The notes beneath the pieces were generated by a model, which saw only the letters and a list, made by a program, of their open reading frames with translations, did not search any database and was not told the DNA's origin. From Flavobacteriales bacterium (GTDB lineage Bacteria; Bacteroidota; Bacteroidia; Flavobacteriales_D; CAJJDF01): a stretch of DNA of 64,000 nt. Shown here one piece after another: positions 10,655 through 20,395 of the stretch (position 1 is its first letter; each line of letters opens with the position of its first letter). Position numbers and translations under genes: made by a program. The stretch is taken from the NCBI GenBank assembly GCA_018609055.1, contig JABAYJ010000009.1, forward strand, positions 121,761-185,760, in the 5' to 3' direction.

Positions 10655-11644
10655 ATGAAAATAGCTGTAATTGGTGCCACAGGAATGGTGGGAACACAAA
10701 TTTTGAAAGTATTGGCGGAAAACTCATTTCCAATTACGGAATTGATGTTAGTAGCATCTGAAAAATCTGTAGGTAAAGAGTTGGCTTTTGGAGGAAGTAA
10801 TCATGCTATTATTTCTATGGAAGACACAATTTCAAGAGCTCCACACATTGCTATATTTTCGGCTGGTGGTGAACGCTCTATCGAGTTTGCAAATCGCTTT
10901 GTTGAAGCAGGAACTACCGTAATTGATAATTCTTCGGCTTTCCGTATGGATGCGGATAAGAAATTAATTGTACCAGAAATTAATGCATCTGAACTGACTA
11001 AAGAAGATAAAATTATAGCAAATCCAAATTGCAGTACGATACAAATGGTGTTGGCTTTATCCGAAATTCATAAACAATATGGAATAAAGAGATTAGTAAT
11101 TTCTACGTATCAATCTATTACAGGAACTGGGGTAAAGGCAGTAAAACAAATGGAAAATGAGCGAAATGAACTGAAAGGTGAAATGGCTTATCCTTATCCA
11201 ATTGATAAAAACTGTTTACCTCACGGAGGAGATTTTCAGGAAGACGGTTATACTTCGGAGGAAATTAAATTAGTAAACGAAACACACAAAATTTTTAATG
11301 ATGATTCTATCGGAATTACTGCAACAGTAGTTCGTGTACCAGTAGTTGGAGGTCATTCTGAATCATTAAATGTAGAGACTAAAAAGCCTTTTGAAGTTTC
11401 TGATATTCGTAAAATTGTTGCCGATACACAAGGAGTAATTTTACAAGATAATCCAGATATGAATGTGTACCCAATGCCAAAATATACGGAGGGAAGAAAC
11501 GAAGTATTTGTTGGTAGAATCCGAAGAGATCATTCTGTAGAGAATGGATTAAACATGTGGGTGGTAGCCGATAATTTAAGAAAAGGAGCTGCAACTAATG
11601 CTGTGCAAATTGCTGAGTATTTGGTGGAGAATAAGTTGGTTTAA
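10655..11644 (+). CDS. asd: Aspartate-semialdehyde dehydrogenase
   Basis: MKIAVIGATGMVGTQILKVL, NPNCSTIQMV active-site segment, QSITGTGVKAVKQM. Confidence 0.95.
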   Translation: MKIAVIGATGMVGTQILKVLAENSFPITELMLVASEKSVGKELAFGGSNHAIISMEDTISRAPHIAIFSAGGERSIEFANRFVEAGTTVIDNSSAFRMDADKKLIVPEINASELTKEDKIIANPNCSTIQMVLALSEIHKQYGIKRLVISTYQSITGTGVKAVKQMENERNELKGEMAYPYPIDKNCLPHGGDFQEDGYTSEEIKLVNETHKIFNDDSIGITATVVRVPVVGGHSESLNVETKKPFEVSDIRKIVADTQGVILQDNPDMNVYPMPKYTEGRNEVFVGRIRRDHSVENGLNMWVVADNLRKGAATNAVQIAEYLVENKLV

Positions 11645-11658
11645 TTTCAAATTAGATT

Positions 11659-12189
11659 ATGTTTTGGAATAAAAATAAATTTAAAAAGATTAAATGTTCA
11701 GAATGTGGGAAATCACATTTAGAATTACCAGCATTGGCTTTTAAATCGCCAGCTAATTATAGCTTTCTTTCTAAAAATGAAAAGTTAGAAATTGGTGAAT
11801 TAGAAATAGATTTTTGTGAAATTCATTATGAAGATCAAATAGATAAATTTATTAGAGTTAACCTCAATCAAAAAATTAATGATTCTTGTGAATCTTTACA
11901 ATATGGGTTATGGGTTTCTTTGAGTGATAAAAGTTTTTCGGATTATAAAAGCAATTATAATAATCCAAATCACATAGTTCAATACTTCTGATGGCTTTGC
12001 AGTAATATTTCAGAATATGATGCTACTTTATCAATTCCTTGTGATGTTGTGACTAAAATTGGAAATGATAGACCCGAAATTTTTCCTCATCAAGATTTTG
12101 AACATACTTTTGTAAAAGACTATTATGATGGCATCTCAGAAGCAGAAGCTAAAAAGCGTGTTCAAGAAATGATAAAAAAAATTTCTTAA
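11659..12189 (+). pseudogene. DUF2199-like protein interrupted by an in-frame TGA (11989..11991)
   Basis: KIKCSECGKSHLELPALAFKSPANY...GLWVSLSDKSFSDY...HIVQYF*WLCSNISEYDATLSIPCDVVTKIGNDRPEIFPHQDFEHTFVKDYYDGISEAEAKKRVQEMIKKIS then TAA at 12187..12189, same frame throughout. Confidence 0.72.
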
Positions 12190-12195
12190 TAGATT

Positions 12196-13122
12196 CTATT
12201 TTAATTCCAAATCATCAATAATAGTTTCATTAGCTTTTCTCTTCTTCCTTTTTCTTTTCAACACCTCATTAAAAACAATGAGAACTCCAATCATTGCTCC
12301 GCAAATATAAAAAGTTGGAGTCATTTGTTCCTTGGTTCCAAAGATGAAATAACCTAAAATTATAGCGTAAACAATTTCTAAATTAACGGCTAGGTTAACC
12401 GAGAAAGGACTTAGTTTTTTCATTACTTCTACACTGGCAATAAAAGGGAAAGCTGTACACCCAATTCCTAATAAGAGGATATACCAAATGTCCTCAGTAG
12501 ATGGAGAAAATAAATTATCTGGCACTTCGAAAAAGAGTAATAATCCTATTGAAACTAAAATAAAAGCAAAGATTAACTCTACAAAAGAAATAGTAAATGA
12601 GTTGGATTTTTGAATTAGTTTACCATTAAAAGTAGAGAATATGGCTGCTGTTAATGCTGCTAAAGAACCCAGAACTATTCCCCAAATTGGATTCTCTGAG
12701 TTTTCGAATTCGGTTAATCCAATAATGCTGATTATTAGCATAATGAGTACACCAATAATTACTTCGTTAGGATTTATTTTTCGTTTGTATACCCAAGGCT
12801 CTATGAGTGCAGTAAAGAAAGTTCCGGTAGAAAATGAAATCATGGTAATGGAAATATTAGCCACTTTTATTCCTCCAAAAAAGCACAACCAATGAATTCC
12901 TACAATAGCTCCAACTCCAGTAATTTTCCAAAATATACTTTTGTTTAGGATGAGTTTTTTGCGGGCAATTACCAAATAAACTAGCAAACTAAGATTAACA
13001 ACCAGTAATCTCCACCAAACTAGCGAAACAGAATCATAAGTGATTAGTTCTCCTAAAATAGCAGTAAATCCCCAAGCAAAGACACAAATGTGGAGTAGAA
13101 GAAAGGCTTGATTTCTGGTCAT
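12196..13122 (-). CDS. EamA/DMT family transporter
   Basis: About 10 TM helices; duplicated EamA-like halves (FAWGFTAILGELI..., ...SVEVMKKLSPFSVNLAVNLEIVYAIILGYFIFGT). Confidence 0.88.
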   Translation of the reverse strand: MTRNQAFLLLHICVFAWGFTAILGELITYDSVSLVWWRLLVVNLSLLVYLVIARKKLILNKSIFWKITGVGAIVGIHWLCFFGGIKVANISITMISFSTGTFFTALIEPWVYKRKINPNEVIIGVLIMLIISIIGLTEFENSENPIWGIVLGSLAALTAAIFSTFNGKLIQKSNSFTISFVELIFAFILVSIGLLLFFEVPDNLFSPSTEDIWYILLLGIGCTAFPFIASVEVMKKLSPFSVNLAVNLEIVYAIILGYFIFGTKEQMTPTFYICGAMIGVLIVFNEVLKRKRKKRKANETIIDDLELK

Positions 13123-13179
13123 TGTAAAATTTATTCTCCAAAAGTAAGGGATAAATCTTTACTAGTTAAAAAAATGAAA

Positions 13180-13187
13180 TATATTTG
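13180..13187 (+). promoter_or_regulatory. Candidate Bacteroidota -7 element TATATTTG immediately upstream of the BatA-like gene
   Basis: Matches the TAnnTTTG consensus; ends 4 nt before the ATG at 13192. Confidence 0.4.
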
Positions 13188-13191
13188 ACCT

Positions 13192-15240
13192 ATGAACTTT
13201 CTATATCCACAATTTTTATGGGCACTATTAGCAATTGCTATTCCAATAATTATCCATTTATTTAATTTTAAGAAGTTCAAAAAAGTCTATTTCTCTGATT
13301 TACGCCTTCTGAAAGAAGTAGAGATGGAGACTTCTAAAAAATCTAACCTAAAGCATTTATTAATATTATTATCTCGAATATTAGCAATTGCCGCTTTGGT
13401 ATTCGCTTTTGCCCAACCATTTTTTCCTTCCAAAATGAATAAAGTAGGACAGGGAGAAAAATTAATTTCTGTTTATATAGATAATTCGTTTAGCATGAGT
13501 AATGTATCGCAAGAGTTTACTTTGCTAGATCAAGCTAAACAAAAGGCAGATAATATTGCACAGCTTTATAAACAGAGCGACAAGTTTCAGTTAATCACCA
13601 ATGATTTTGAATTAAAACACCAGAGGTTTGTTACCAAGCAGGAGTTTGTAGATTTAATTCAAGAGATTGAAGTCAGTTCATCATCTAGGCTAATGAGCGA
13701 AGTGGAGCAAAAGCAACTTGATTTTTTGAACAAAGAATTTACCGAAAATAAGTTGGGTTATTTTGTTTCAGATTTTCAGAAGACAACAGCTGATGTGGAA
13801 CAAATGAAGCTTAATACAAAAATTCTTTCTTCGTTTATTCATCTTAAACCCGAGATTACTGGCAATGTTTTTATTGATTCTGTTTGGTTCGATTCGCCAG
13901 TTAGGGTAATTAAAAAGAAAGAAAACATTACTGCTAAACTGGTAAACAATACCGAAGATGATATTCAGGTTAAAACGGAATTGATTATTAATGGCAAAAC
14001 AGAGAGTTTTGTTAATCAGGATATTAAATCTAATTCGGAGACTGAAATAGTGATGTCTTATACCAAAGACAAACCTGGATTGGTTTCAGCAAAATTGAAA
14101 ATATCAGAGTATCCAAATCCTAATTCTACGTTTGATGATGAGTTTTACTTTTCTTATTTATTAGAGGAGTCTGCCAAAATATTGGTGATTAATAACAATG
14201 CCCGTTTTCAGGATAATGTAAGTGGAAATATAAATCAATTATTTTCTAATGACACTTATTTTAAAATAAAGAATAGCTCAGCTTCAGCAATCGATTTTTC
14301 TGAGTTTTCTGGTTCTGGATTAATTATTCTTAATGAGTTGAATGAGTTCTCTTCTGGGTTAATATCGGAGTTGCTTAAATATTTGGAGACTGGAGGTTCG
14401 GTACTTTATTTCCCAGGTAGTGATGTGAAACTAAATTCTGTAAACGAATTTTTATTGGCTGTTCAGGCTGGTAGATTTGTATCCAAAGACACAACTAACA
14501 CCAAAGTATCTTACCTGAATTTTGAACATCCAATTTTCAAAGATTTATTCCAAAAAGTTCCAAAAAATATAGATTTACCGGTTGTTTCTAATTCATATAA
14601 ATTTTCTTCTTCGTCAAGAGCGCGAGTAGATAAGTTAATGAAGCTGCAAACAGGAAATGATTTTTTAAATAAATTCAGTTACAAAAGCGGACAAGTTTAT
14701 GTGTTCACTGTACCGCTAGATAAGAGTTTTAGTAATTTGGCAAGTCACAGTATATTTGTTACTTCTCTACTTCGTATTGCCGAAAATAGTGGTTCGCCAC
14801 AATCGGTTGGTTATTTGGTTACGGATGAAAGTATTGTATTAAAAGACAAAGAGTATCTCACTGAAGAAATCCATATCCAAAACAAAGAAATGGAGATTGA
14901 TGTGATTCCTGAAATTGAAAAGAATAGGGGAGAGTTACAATTGTTTTTGCCTAAGAGTCTGACTCAATCAGGAAATTATAATGTAACCTATAAAGGAAAA
15001 AACATTGCAGGATTTGGTCTTAATTACAACAGACTAGAGTCTGAATTTGGCTCTTATGATTTAGCTGAATTAAAGAAACTGGCTAATGGAGCAGTTGTTG
15101 TTAATGGAAGTGAAATGGATAACTCTAAAGGAGCTTCTTCTTTATCAATGGCAAATGACACCAAATGGTGGAAATGGTTTGTGTTAGCAGCTATTATCTT
15201 CTTAGCTTTCGAAATATTACTCATTAAATTATTTAAGTAA
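13192..15240 (+). CDS. BatA (aerotolerance regulator N-terminal) domain-containing membrane protein
   Basis: MNFLYPQFLWALLAIAIPIIIHLFNFKKFKKVYFSDLRLLKEVEMETSKKSNLKHLLILLSR N-terminal signature; vWA-like DNSFSMSN; C-terminal TM. Confidence 0.88.
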   Translation: MNFLYPQFLWALLAIAIPIIIHLFNFKKFKKVYFSDLRLLKEVEMETSKKSNLKHLLILLSRILAIAALVFAFAQPFFPSKMNKVGQGEKLISVYIDNSFSMSNVSQEFTLLDQAKQKADNIAQLYKQSDKFQLITNDFELKHQRFVTKQEFVDLIQEIEVSSSSRLMSEVEQKQLDFLNKEFTENKLGYFVSDFQKTTADVEQMKLNTKILSSFIHLKPEITGNVFIDSVWFDSPVRVIKKKENITAKLVNNTEDDIQVKTELIINGKTESFVNQDIKSNSETEIVMSYTKDKPGLVSAKLKISEYPNPNSTFDDEFYFSYLLEESAKILVINNNARFQDNVSGNINQLFSNDTYFKIKNSSASAIDFSEFSGSGLIILNELNEFSSGLISELLKYLETGGSVLYFPGSDVKLNSVNEFLLAVQAGRFVSKDTTNTKVSYLNFEHPIFKDLFQKVPKNIDLPVVSNSYKFSSSSRARVDKLMKLQTGNDFLNKFSYKSGQVYVFTVPLDKSFSNLASHSIFVTSLLRIAENSGSPQSVGYLVTDESIVLKDKEYLTEEIHIQNKEMEIDVIPEIEKNRGELQLFLPKSLTQSGNYNVTYKGKNIAGFGLNYNRLESEFGSYDLAELKKLANGAVVVNGSEMDNSKGASSLSMANDTKWWKWFVLAAIIFLAFEILLIKLFK

Positions 15241-15242
15241 CT

Positions 15243-15926
15243 ATGGCACTTTCTGTTTTATTTGAAGACAATCATTTAATTGTAATTAATAAGCGAGCTG
15301 GCGATTTGGTTCAGGGAGATAAAACTGGCGATAAACCCCTTTCTGATATGGTGAAAGACTATATTAAAGTAAAGTATAACAAGCCAGGAGAGGTGTATTT
15401 GGGAGTTGCTCATAGGATTGATAGACCAACTTCGGGAATTGTGGTTTTTGCGCGAACAAGTAAAGCATTGACTCGATTAAACAAAATGTTTCAGGATAAA
15501 GAGATTCAGAAAACATATTGGGCTGTAGTTCGAGATGCTCCAGGAAATGAATCGGGTGAATTAACACATTGGCTTAAACGAAATACGCAACAGAATAAAT
15601 CATATGCTCATAATAAGAGTATTGGTTCAGGTTCCAAAGAGTCTACATTAACGTATAAATTAAAAGCTAAGTCAGATAACTTCTTTTTATTGGAAGTGAA
15701 TCCTAAAACTGGTCGTCATCATCAAATAAGAACTCAATTGAGTTTTATTGGTTGCCCAATAAAGGGGGATTTAAAATACGGAGCAAAAAGATCAAATCCA
15801 GATGGCTCCATACATTTACATGCCAGAGCCATTGAATTTATTCATCCAGTAAAGAAAGAGCCAGTGACTATTGTAGCTCCTCCGCCAAAAGATCCGGTTT
15901 GGGATTCTTTTGCTAAATTGGATTAA
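15243..15926 (+). CDS. RluA-family pseudouridine synthase
   Basis: HRIDRPTSGIVVFARTSKAL catalytic motif; PKTGRHHQIRTQLSFIGCPIKGDLKYGA. Confidence 0.93.
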   Translation: MALSVLFEDNHLIVINKRAGDLVQGDKTGDKPLSDMVKDYIKVKYNKPGEVYLGVAHRIDRPTSGIVVFARTSKALTRLNKMFQDKEIQKTYWAVVRDAPGNESGELTHWLKRNTQQNKSYAHNKSIGSGSKESTLTYKLKAKSDNFFLLEVNPKTGRHHQIRTQLSFIGCPIKGDLKYGAKRSNPDGSIHLHARAIEFIHPVKKEPVTIVAPPPKDPVWDSFAKLD

Positions 15927-16685
15927 TTATTTTGTAAATGCATTTGCAAAAACGATAGAATCACCTTGTTCTTTAAACATTACAATTGCTATAGACATGT
16001 CTTCTTTTTCCCAATTAAGGTTGTAATCTACATCAAATTCTAAATTTACTTTTTGATTTTGTCTTGCTCCATTTGCTATTAAATATCCAAAGTCTTTTTT
16101 GTTTGATATGGTAGTTGGTTTAGCAATGTCTGCAACAACATTAACGTGTTCAGCATTAGCTCCATCTGGGTGTCCGCTTTGTGGAGCAACAATTCCATCT
16201 ACTATTAGGTAAGTAGCAAGGTAATACGAGTCGTCCGTTTCTTTAAAAAATTGAGTAGTAGTTCTTATTTTTACTTTATTTCCCGAAATAAAGAAATCGT
16301 AATTTGAATTTAATACTACTGTAGAAGAATTATGTTCTTCAATTACAGTTCTTTGAGCTGACTTTACAAAATTGGTAAAATAAGTAGGAGTGCTGTTTCC
16401 CAAGTTAAATTCTGGTCCAGCTGCCCAGAATAAATCTTCTGCTTCGTCTTGAAGTCCAAGATACTATGCCATAACAACAGCTTTTCCTTTATAATCGATT
16501 TCGGCTTCTTTCAAATATTTAAAACCTGATCTTCCACATGAAGGACATCCCGTCCAAGTTCTTTTGGCTATAACACTCATGTTTTTTTCTTCTACAGAAA
16601 GAAATTCAGAATCTTCGAATTATGTGGATTTTTTACAAGACATTACTACAGTAATTGCCATTAGAGTTAGGATAATATTTTTCAT
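15927..16685 (-). pseudogene. Thioredoxin/Omp28-like lipoprotein with two in-frame stops (TAA 16620..16622, TAG 16464..16466)
   Basis: Readthrough: MKNIILTLMAITVVMSCKKST*FEDSEFLSVEEKNMSVIAKRTWTGCPSCGRSGFKYLKEAEIDYKGKAVVMA*YLGLQDEAEDLFWAAGPEFNLGNSTPTYF..., with no frameshift from lipobox to stop. Confidence 0.72.
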
Positions 16686-16815
16686 GATCAATAAATTTTT
16701 TGGTTCATTTATAAACACGAGAAAAATTAAGAAAAGGTTAGTTGAGAATATTAAGTAAAGAATAAAAATTAATTAATTCATTTTCATTAACTTAGGAAAA
16801 CATAAAATCAATACA

Positions 16816-17154
16816 ATGAAAAATCAACTAAAATTAATTTCAGTAGGAGTAGCCTTATTTATTGTCTCTTTGTCTTTTACAAAGGCAGTAAAAAGTGAAG
16901 TTGTTGGTAATTATGGTGATTCAATTATGCAACTAAGTTTAAATGATGATAACACATTTAGCCATTACAGTTCGTTTGATGCTAATAATAAAATAGAAGC
17001 AAATGGTACATGGTTATTAGAAAAAGGTAAGATTGTATTACAATCGAAAATCGAAAATAATAATTTACCAAAAGAATGGAAATTAAAAAATGAAGGACAA
17101 ACTATAAAGTCTAGAAATGGAATGATCTTTTTTACTTTGCAGAAAGCTGAATAA
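16816..17154 (+). CDS. Small secreted protein, lipocalin/NlpE-like fold suspected
   Basis: Signal peptide; VGNYGDSIMQLSLNDDNTFSHYSSF...ANGTWLLEKGKIVL pattern. Confidence 0.55.
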   Translation: MKNQLKLISVGVALFIVSLSFTKAVKSEVVGNYGDSIMQLSLNDDNTFSHYSSFDANNKIEANGTWLLEKGKIVLQSKIENNNLPKEWKLKNEGQTIKSRNGMIFFTLQKAE

Positions 17155-17160
17155 ACTAGA

Positions 17161-17745
17161 TTAATTTATTTTTCTAATGCTGTCAATTACTACATCAGTA
17201 ATTGGTCGGTCGCCAGAGTTTACTGAAACATTAGAAATTGCTTCAACTTTGTCGTAACCAGATATTACTTTCCCGAATACTGCATGCTTGGAACTTGATG
17301 GCGACTCATCAAAATCTAAAAAATCATTGTTTGTCATGTTAAAGAAAAACTGACTTCCTCCAGAATTAGGGCTACTGTTTGCCATAGAAATAGTCTTTTC
17401 TACGTTACTTAAATCTTCATGAAATTCATCTTGTATTGAGTATCCGGGTCCACCAGTTCCAGTTCCTGTTGGGTCACCTCCTTGAACAATGAATCCTTGC
17501 ATTACTCTGTGAAAAATGATTCCATCATAAAATTTTTGATTCACTAATTTCAAAAAATTACTAGAGGTTATTGGAGCTAATCTATCTTCCAATTGTACTA
17601 CAAAATTTCCTTGGCTAGTGTAAAATTGCACCTTGCTAATGGTTGCATTACAATCTGGTATGGAAAGGTTTTCGTCTTCCTTTTTACAATTTGATACTAT
17701 TAATATTAAAGATATTAGTAGAATACTTAGTTGCCTTAATTTCAT
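17161..17745 (-). CDS. Peptidyl-prolyl cis-trans isomerase (cyclophilin type), lipoprotein
   Basis: FHRVMQGFIVQGGDPTGTGTGGPGYSIQDEF; SMANSSPNSGGSQFF; KHAVFGKVISGYD; N-terminal LIVSNCKKE lipobox. Confidence 0.93.
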   Translation of the reverse strand: MKLRQLSILLISLILIVSNCKKEDENLSIPDCNATISKVQFYTSQGNFVVQLEDRLAPITSSNFLKLVNQKFYDGIIFHRVMQGFIVQGGDPTGTGTGGPGYSIQDEFHEDLSNVEKTISMANSSPNSGGSQFFFNMTNNDFLDFDESPSSSKHAVFGKVISGYDKVEAISNVSVNSGDRPITDVVIDSIRKIN

Positions 17746-17805
17746 TTGGTTTGTATTTTGTAATTCAAATTTAATCTATTTTTTTTAATTTTTTTTAGTT
17801 TTTAT

Positions 17806-17833
17806 TGTCATTCCTGCGCAGGCAGGAATCTTA
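17806..17833. repeat. Left palindromic repeat flanking the GIY-YIG gene
   Basis: tgtcattcctgcgcaggcaggaatctta; ATTCCTGC/GCAGGAAT forms a perfect 8-bp stem; 27/28 identical to the reverse complement of 18175..18202. Confidence 0.85.
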
Positions 17834-17867
17834 AATCGAGCTAATTATCTGTTTAAATTTAAGTCAG

Positions 17868-18152
17868 TTACCAATCCTTAGCTAAATCTGTCCAATCAGA
17901 ATTCTCTGAATTAATCAAATTTTCTTTCCATTCTCTTTTCCATTTTTTAAGTTGTTTTTCTCTTAAAATGGCTTTTTCAATTTGGTTGTGTTTTTCGAAA
18001 TATACTAAGTCAGTGCAATTATATTTTTTAGAGAAGCCTTCAAACATTTTGCTTTTATGTTCTGCTATTCTTCTTTGTAAATAATTAGTTACACCAATGT
18101 AAAGCACAGATTTATTTGGACTTGAAAGAATGTATATGAAATAAGTATTCAT
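17868..18152 (-). CDS. GIY-YIG nuclease family protein (UPF0213/YhbQ-like)
   Basis: YFIYILSSPNKSVLYIGVTNYLQRRIAEHKSKMFEGFSKKYNCTDLVYFEKHNQIEKAILREKQLKKWKREWKENLI. Confidence 0.93.
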   Translation of the reverse strand: MNTYFIYILSSPNKSVLYIGVTNYLQRRIAEHKSKMFEGFSKKYNCTDLVYFEKHNQIEKAILREKQLKKWKREWKENLINSENSDWTDLAKDW

Positions 18153-18174
18153 TTAATGTGAATGATTCTTGTGC

Positions 18175-18202
18175 TAAGATTCCTGCCTTCGCAGGAATGA
18201 CA
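18175..18202. repeat. Right palindromic repeat flanking the GIY-YIG gene (inverted copy)
   Basis: taagattcctgccttcgcaggaatgaca; inverted relative to 17806..17833, single mismatch in the loop. Confidence 0.85.
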
Positions 18203-18246
18203 TTAATATAAGTGGCATTTATAAATTAAGTTTTTAATTAGTAATT

Positions 18247-19479
18247 CTATTTTCCTCCCAAAATAACTCTCTCCACATGATTTCCTCCAAAAGCATAAGG
18301 AATATAGTTATAGCTAGAAATCTCTTTGGTAATTATCAAATTCGCTTTTTTACCTATTGTAATTGACCCGTGAGTGTCGCTAATTCCCATGGCATAAGCT
18401 GAGTTCATTGTAACAGCATTAATAGCTTCTTCAGGAGTTAATCTTTGATAAATACATGCTAAAGAAATTACGAATGGAATTTTACCTGATGGAGTAGAGC
18501 CTGGATTGTAATCAGTTGCAAGTGCAATTGCCAATCCTTGGTCAATCATTTTACGAACAGGAGCAAAAGGAATTTTTAAGAAAAATGAACAAGATGGTAA
18601 TGCAGTAGGCATAGTTTCAGATTTATGTAAATCTTCAATGTCTTCATCAGTCATTACCTCTAAATGATCCAATGAAAGTGCCTTGTGTTTTATTCCTGCT
18701 TGAATTCCACCAATACTTGTAAACTGATTTACATGAATTTTAGATTGTAATCCAATGCTAGCCCCAGCTTCCATAATTCGTTCTGCATCAGCTACGGTAA
18801 AGTAGTTTGTTTCGCAAAATATATCAATGTAATCGGCTAAGTTTTCTTCTTTAATTACTGGAAGGACTTCGTTAATCAACATATCTAAATAGCCATCTTT
18901 GTTTCCTTTAAATTCTGGCGGGACAGCATGTGCTCCAAGGAATGTAGCTTTTATTGTTAAGTCCGATTCAGCTTTAAGTCTTTTAATTACTCGAAGTATT
19001 TTTAATTCTGCATCAAAGGATAGTCCGTAACCACTTTTAATTTCTACCGCTCCAGTTCCCATGCTTTTTATCTCCTCTAATCTTGTCCATGCAGCTTGGT
19101 ATAATTCTTCTTCGGTAGCAGTTTGCAATCTTTTGGCAGAGTTTATTATTCCACCACCACGAGCTGCAACTTCTTCGTAGGTCAATCCGTTAATTCTGTC
19201 AACAAACTCTGTTTCTCTAGTTCCTGCAAATACTAAGTGAGTATGCGAATCGCACCAAGCAGGAATTACAACTTTTCCTGAACAGTCTTCTATTTTGGAG
19301 TTGTCGGTATTAGGTAAACTCCTCATTTCTCCAAATCCAGAAATTAATCCATTTTCTATTTCTAAATAGGCGTTTTCTAGGGTAGTCAAAACTCCCATTT
19401 CTTTCCCTTTTAGTTTAAGTTTAGAAATATCTTCTTGAATTCCAGCTAGCTGCTTTATGTTGATTAAAAATGTTTTCAT
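18247..19479 (-). CDS. hutI: Imidazolonepropionase
   Basis: VVIPAWCDSHTHLVFAGTRETEFVDRINGLTYEEVAARGGGIINSAKRLQ; ALATDYNPGSTP. Confidence 0.95.
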   Translation of the reverse strand: MKTFLINIKQLAGIQEDISKLKLKGKEMGVLTTLENAYLEIENGLISGFGEMRSLPNTDNSKIEDCSGKVVIPAWCDSHTHLVFAGTRETEFVDRINGLTYEEVAARGGGIINSAKRLQTATEEELYQAAWTRLEEIKSMGTGAVEIKSGYGLSFDAELKILRVIKRLKAESDLTIKATFLGAHAVPPEFKGNKDGYLDMLINEVLPVIKEENLADYIDIFCETNYFTVADAERIMEAGASIGLQSKIHVNQFTSIGGIQAGIKHKALSLDHLEVMTDEDIEDLHKSETMPTALPSCSFFLKIPFAPVRKMIDQGLAIALATDYNPGSTPSGKIPFVISLACIYQRLTPEEAINAVTMNSAYAMGISDTHGSITIGKKANLIITKEISSYNYIPYAFGGNHVERVILGGK

Positions 19480-19597
19480 TAAGAGAAATAGATTTTTCGA
19501 TTAGTTCAAAAATAAGAAGAATTTAGCGGAATTAATGAAACTAGAATCAAATCCTCATATTTTAATTGTATTTGCGCTACAACCTAATAAAACTAAT

Positions 19598-20373
19598 ATG
19601 TCAGATAAAAAAATAACTAAAGTAAGTAATGAAGCATCTTCTTCATCAGCTGCTAATGATACTTGGAAACCAACATAAGATAATAAATCTAAAGCGATAA
19701 CTTTTAGAGTAATAGCTGCAATAGCATGGGCAATTGCAATAGGATTTGAAATTTGGGGAATCCTTAAATTAAAAGGAGGAGACGTTCAAGAAAACGGAAT
19801 GACAATGCTTATCGTACTGATAGTTGTTGCATTAATATTTGCTGTGGCAGGAAACTTATTGTGGAAAAAAGCGAATAAACTTGATCCAGCATCAAAGAAA
19901 AATAAATTTAAATTTTGGGTTCAAAATCAATTGGGAGCAATCATAAGTGCTATTGCCTTTTTACCGTTAGTTTTTTTAATCCTTACAGATAAAAACATAG
20001 ATGGGAAACAAAAAGGAATACTTGGAGCAATTGCTGGAGCAGCTTTATTATTGGAGTTGGAACAGGAATTGATTTTAATCCACCATCAGTTGAGCAATAC
20101 ACAGAGGAAACTCAAAGAGTGGATGACTTAGGTTTTAATTCAGTTTTTTGGACTAAATCTGGAACCAAATATCACTTGTATAATACTTGTGGATATATAA
20201 ATGGAGACAGAACTAATGAAATCTTTACAGGAACTGTAGGGGAGTGCAAAGCTGATAAAAACATCTCTGAGCTTTGTAGTAGATGTGAAGGTCAAGCTGA
20301 AAAAGAGAAAGAAAGTAATATACTAGATTTAGATCCAGACTCTGAAGAGGTGTTGGATTTAGAAGCAGCATAA
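19598..20373 (+). pseudogene. Membrane protein with C-terminal Cys motif, interrupted by in-frame TAA (19676..19678) and a frameshift near 20035..20060
   Basis: MSDKKITKVSNEASSSSAANDTWKPT*DNKSKAITFRVIAAIAWAIAIGFEIWGILKLKGGDVQENGMTMLIVL... then frame 2 to frame 1 switch into IIGVGTGIDFNPPSVEQYTEETQRVDDLGFNSVFWTKSGTKYHLYNTCGYINGD... Confidence 0.68.
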
Positions 20374-20395
20374 TAAAAATTTAAAAACTAATAAT

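Noticed and set aside
16564-16758. 64-aa plus-strand ORF
   Set aside because: Antisense to the 5' end of the interrupted lipoprotein gene (15927..16685); the minus-strand lipobox reading is much better supported.
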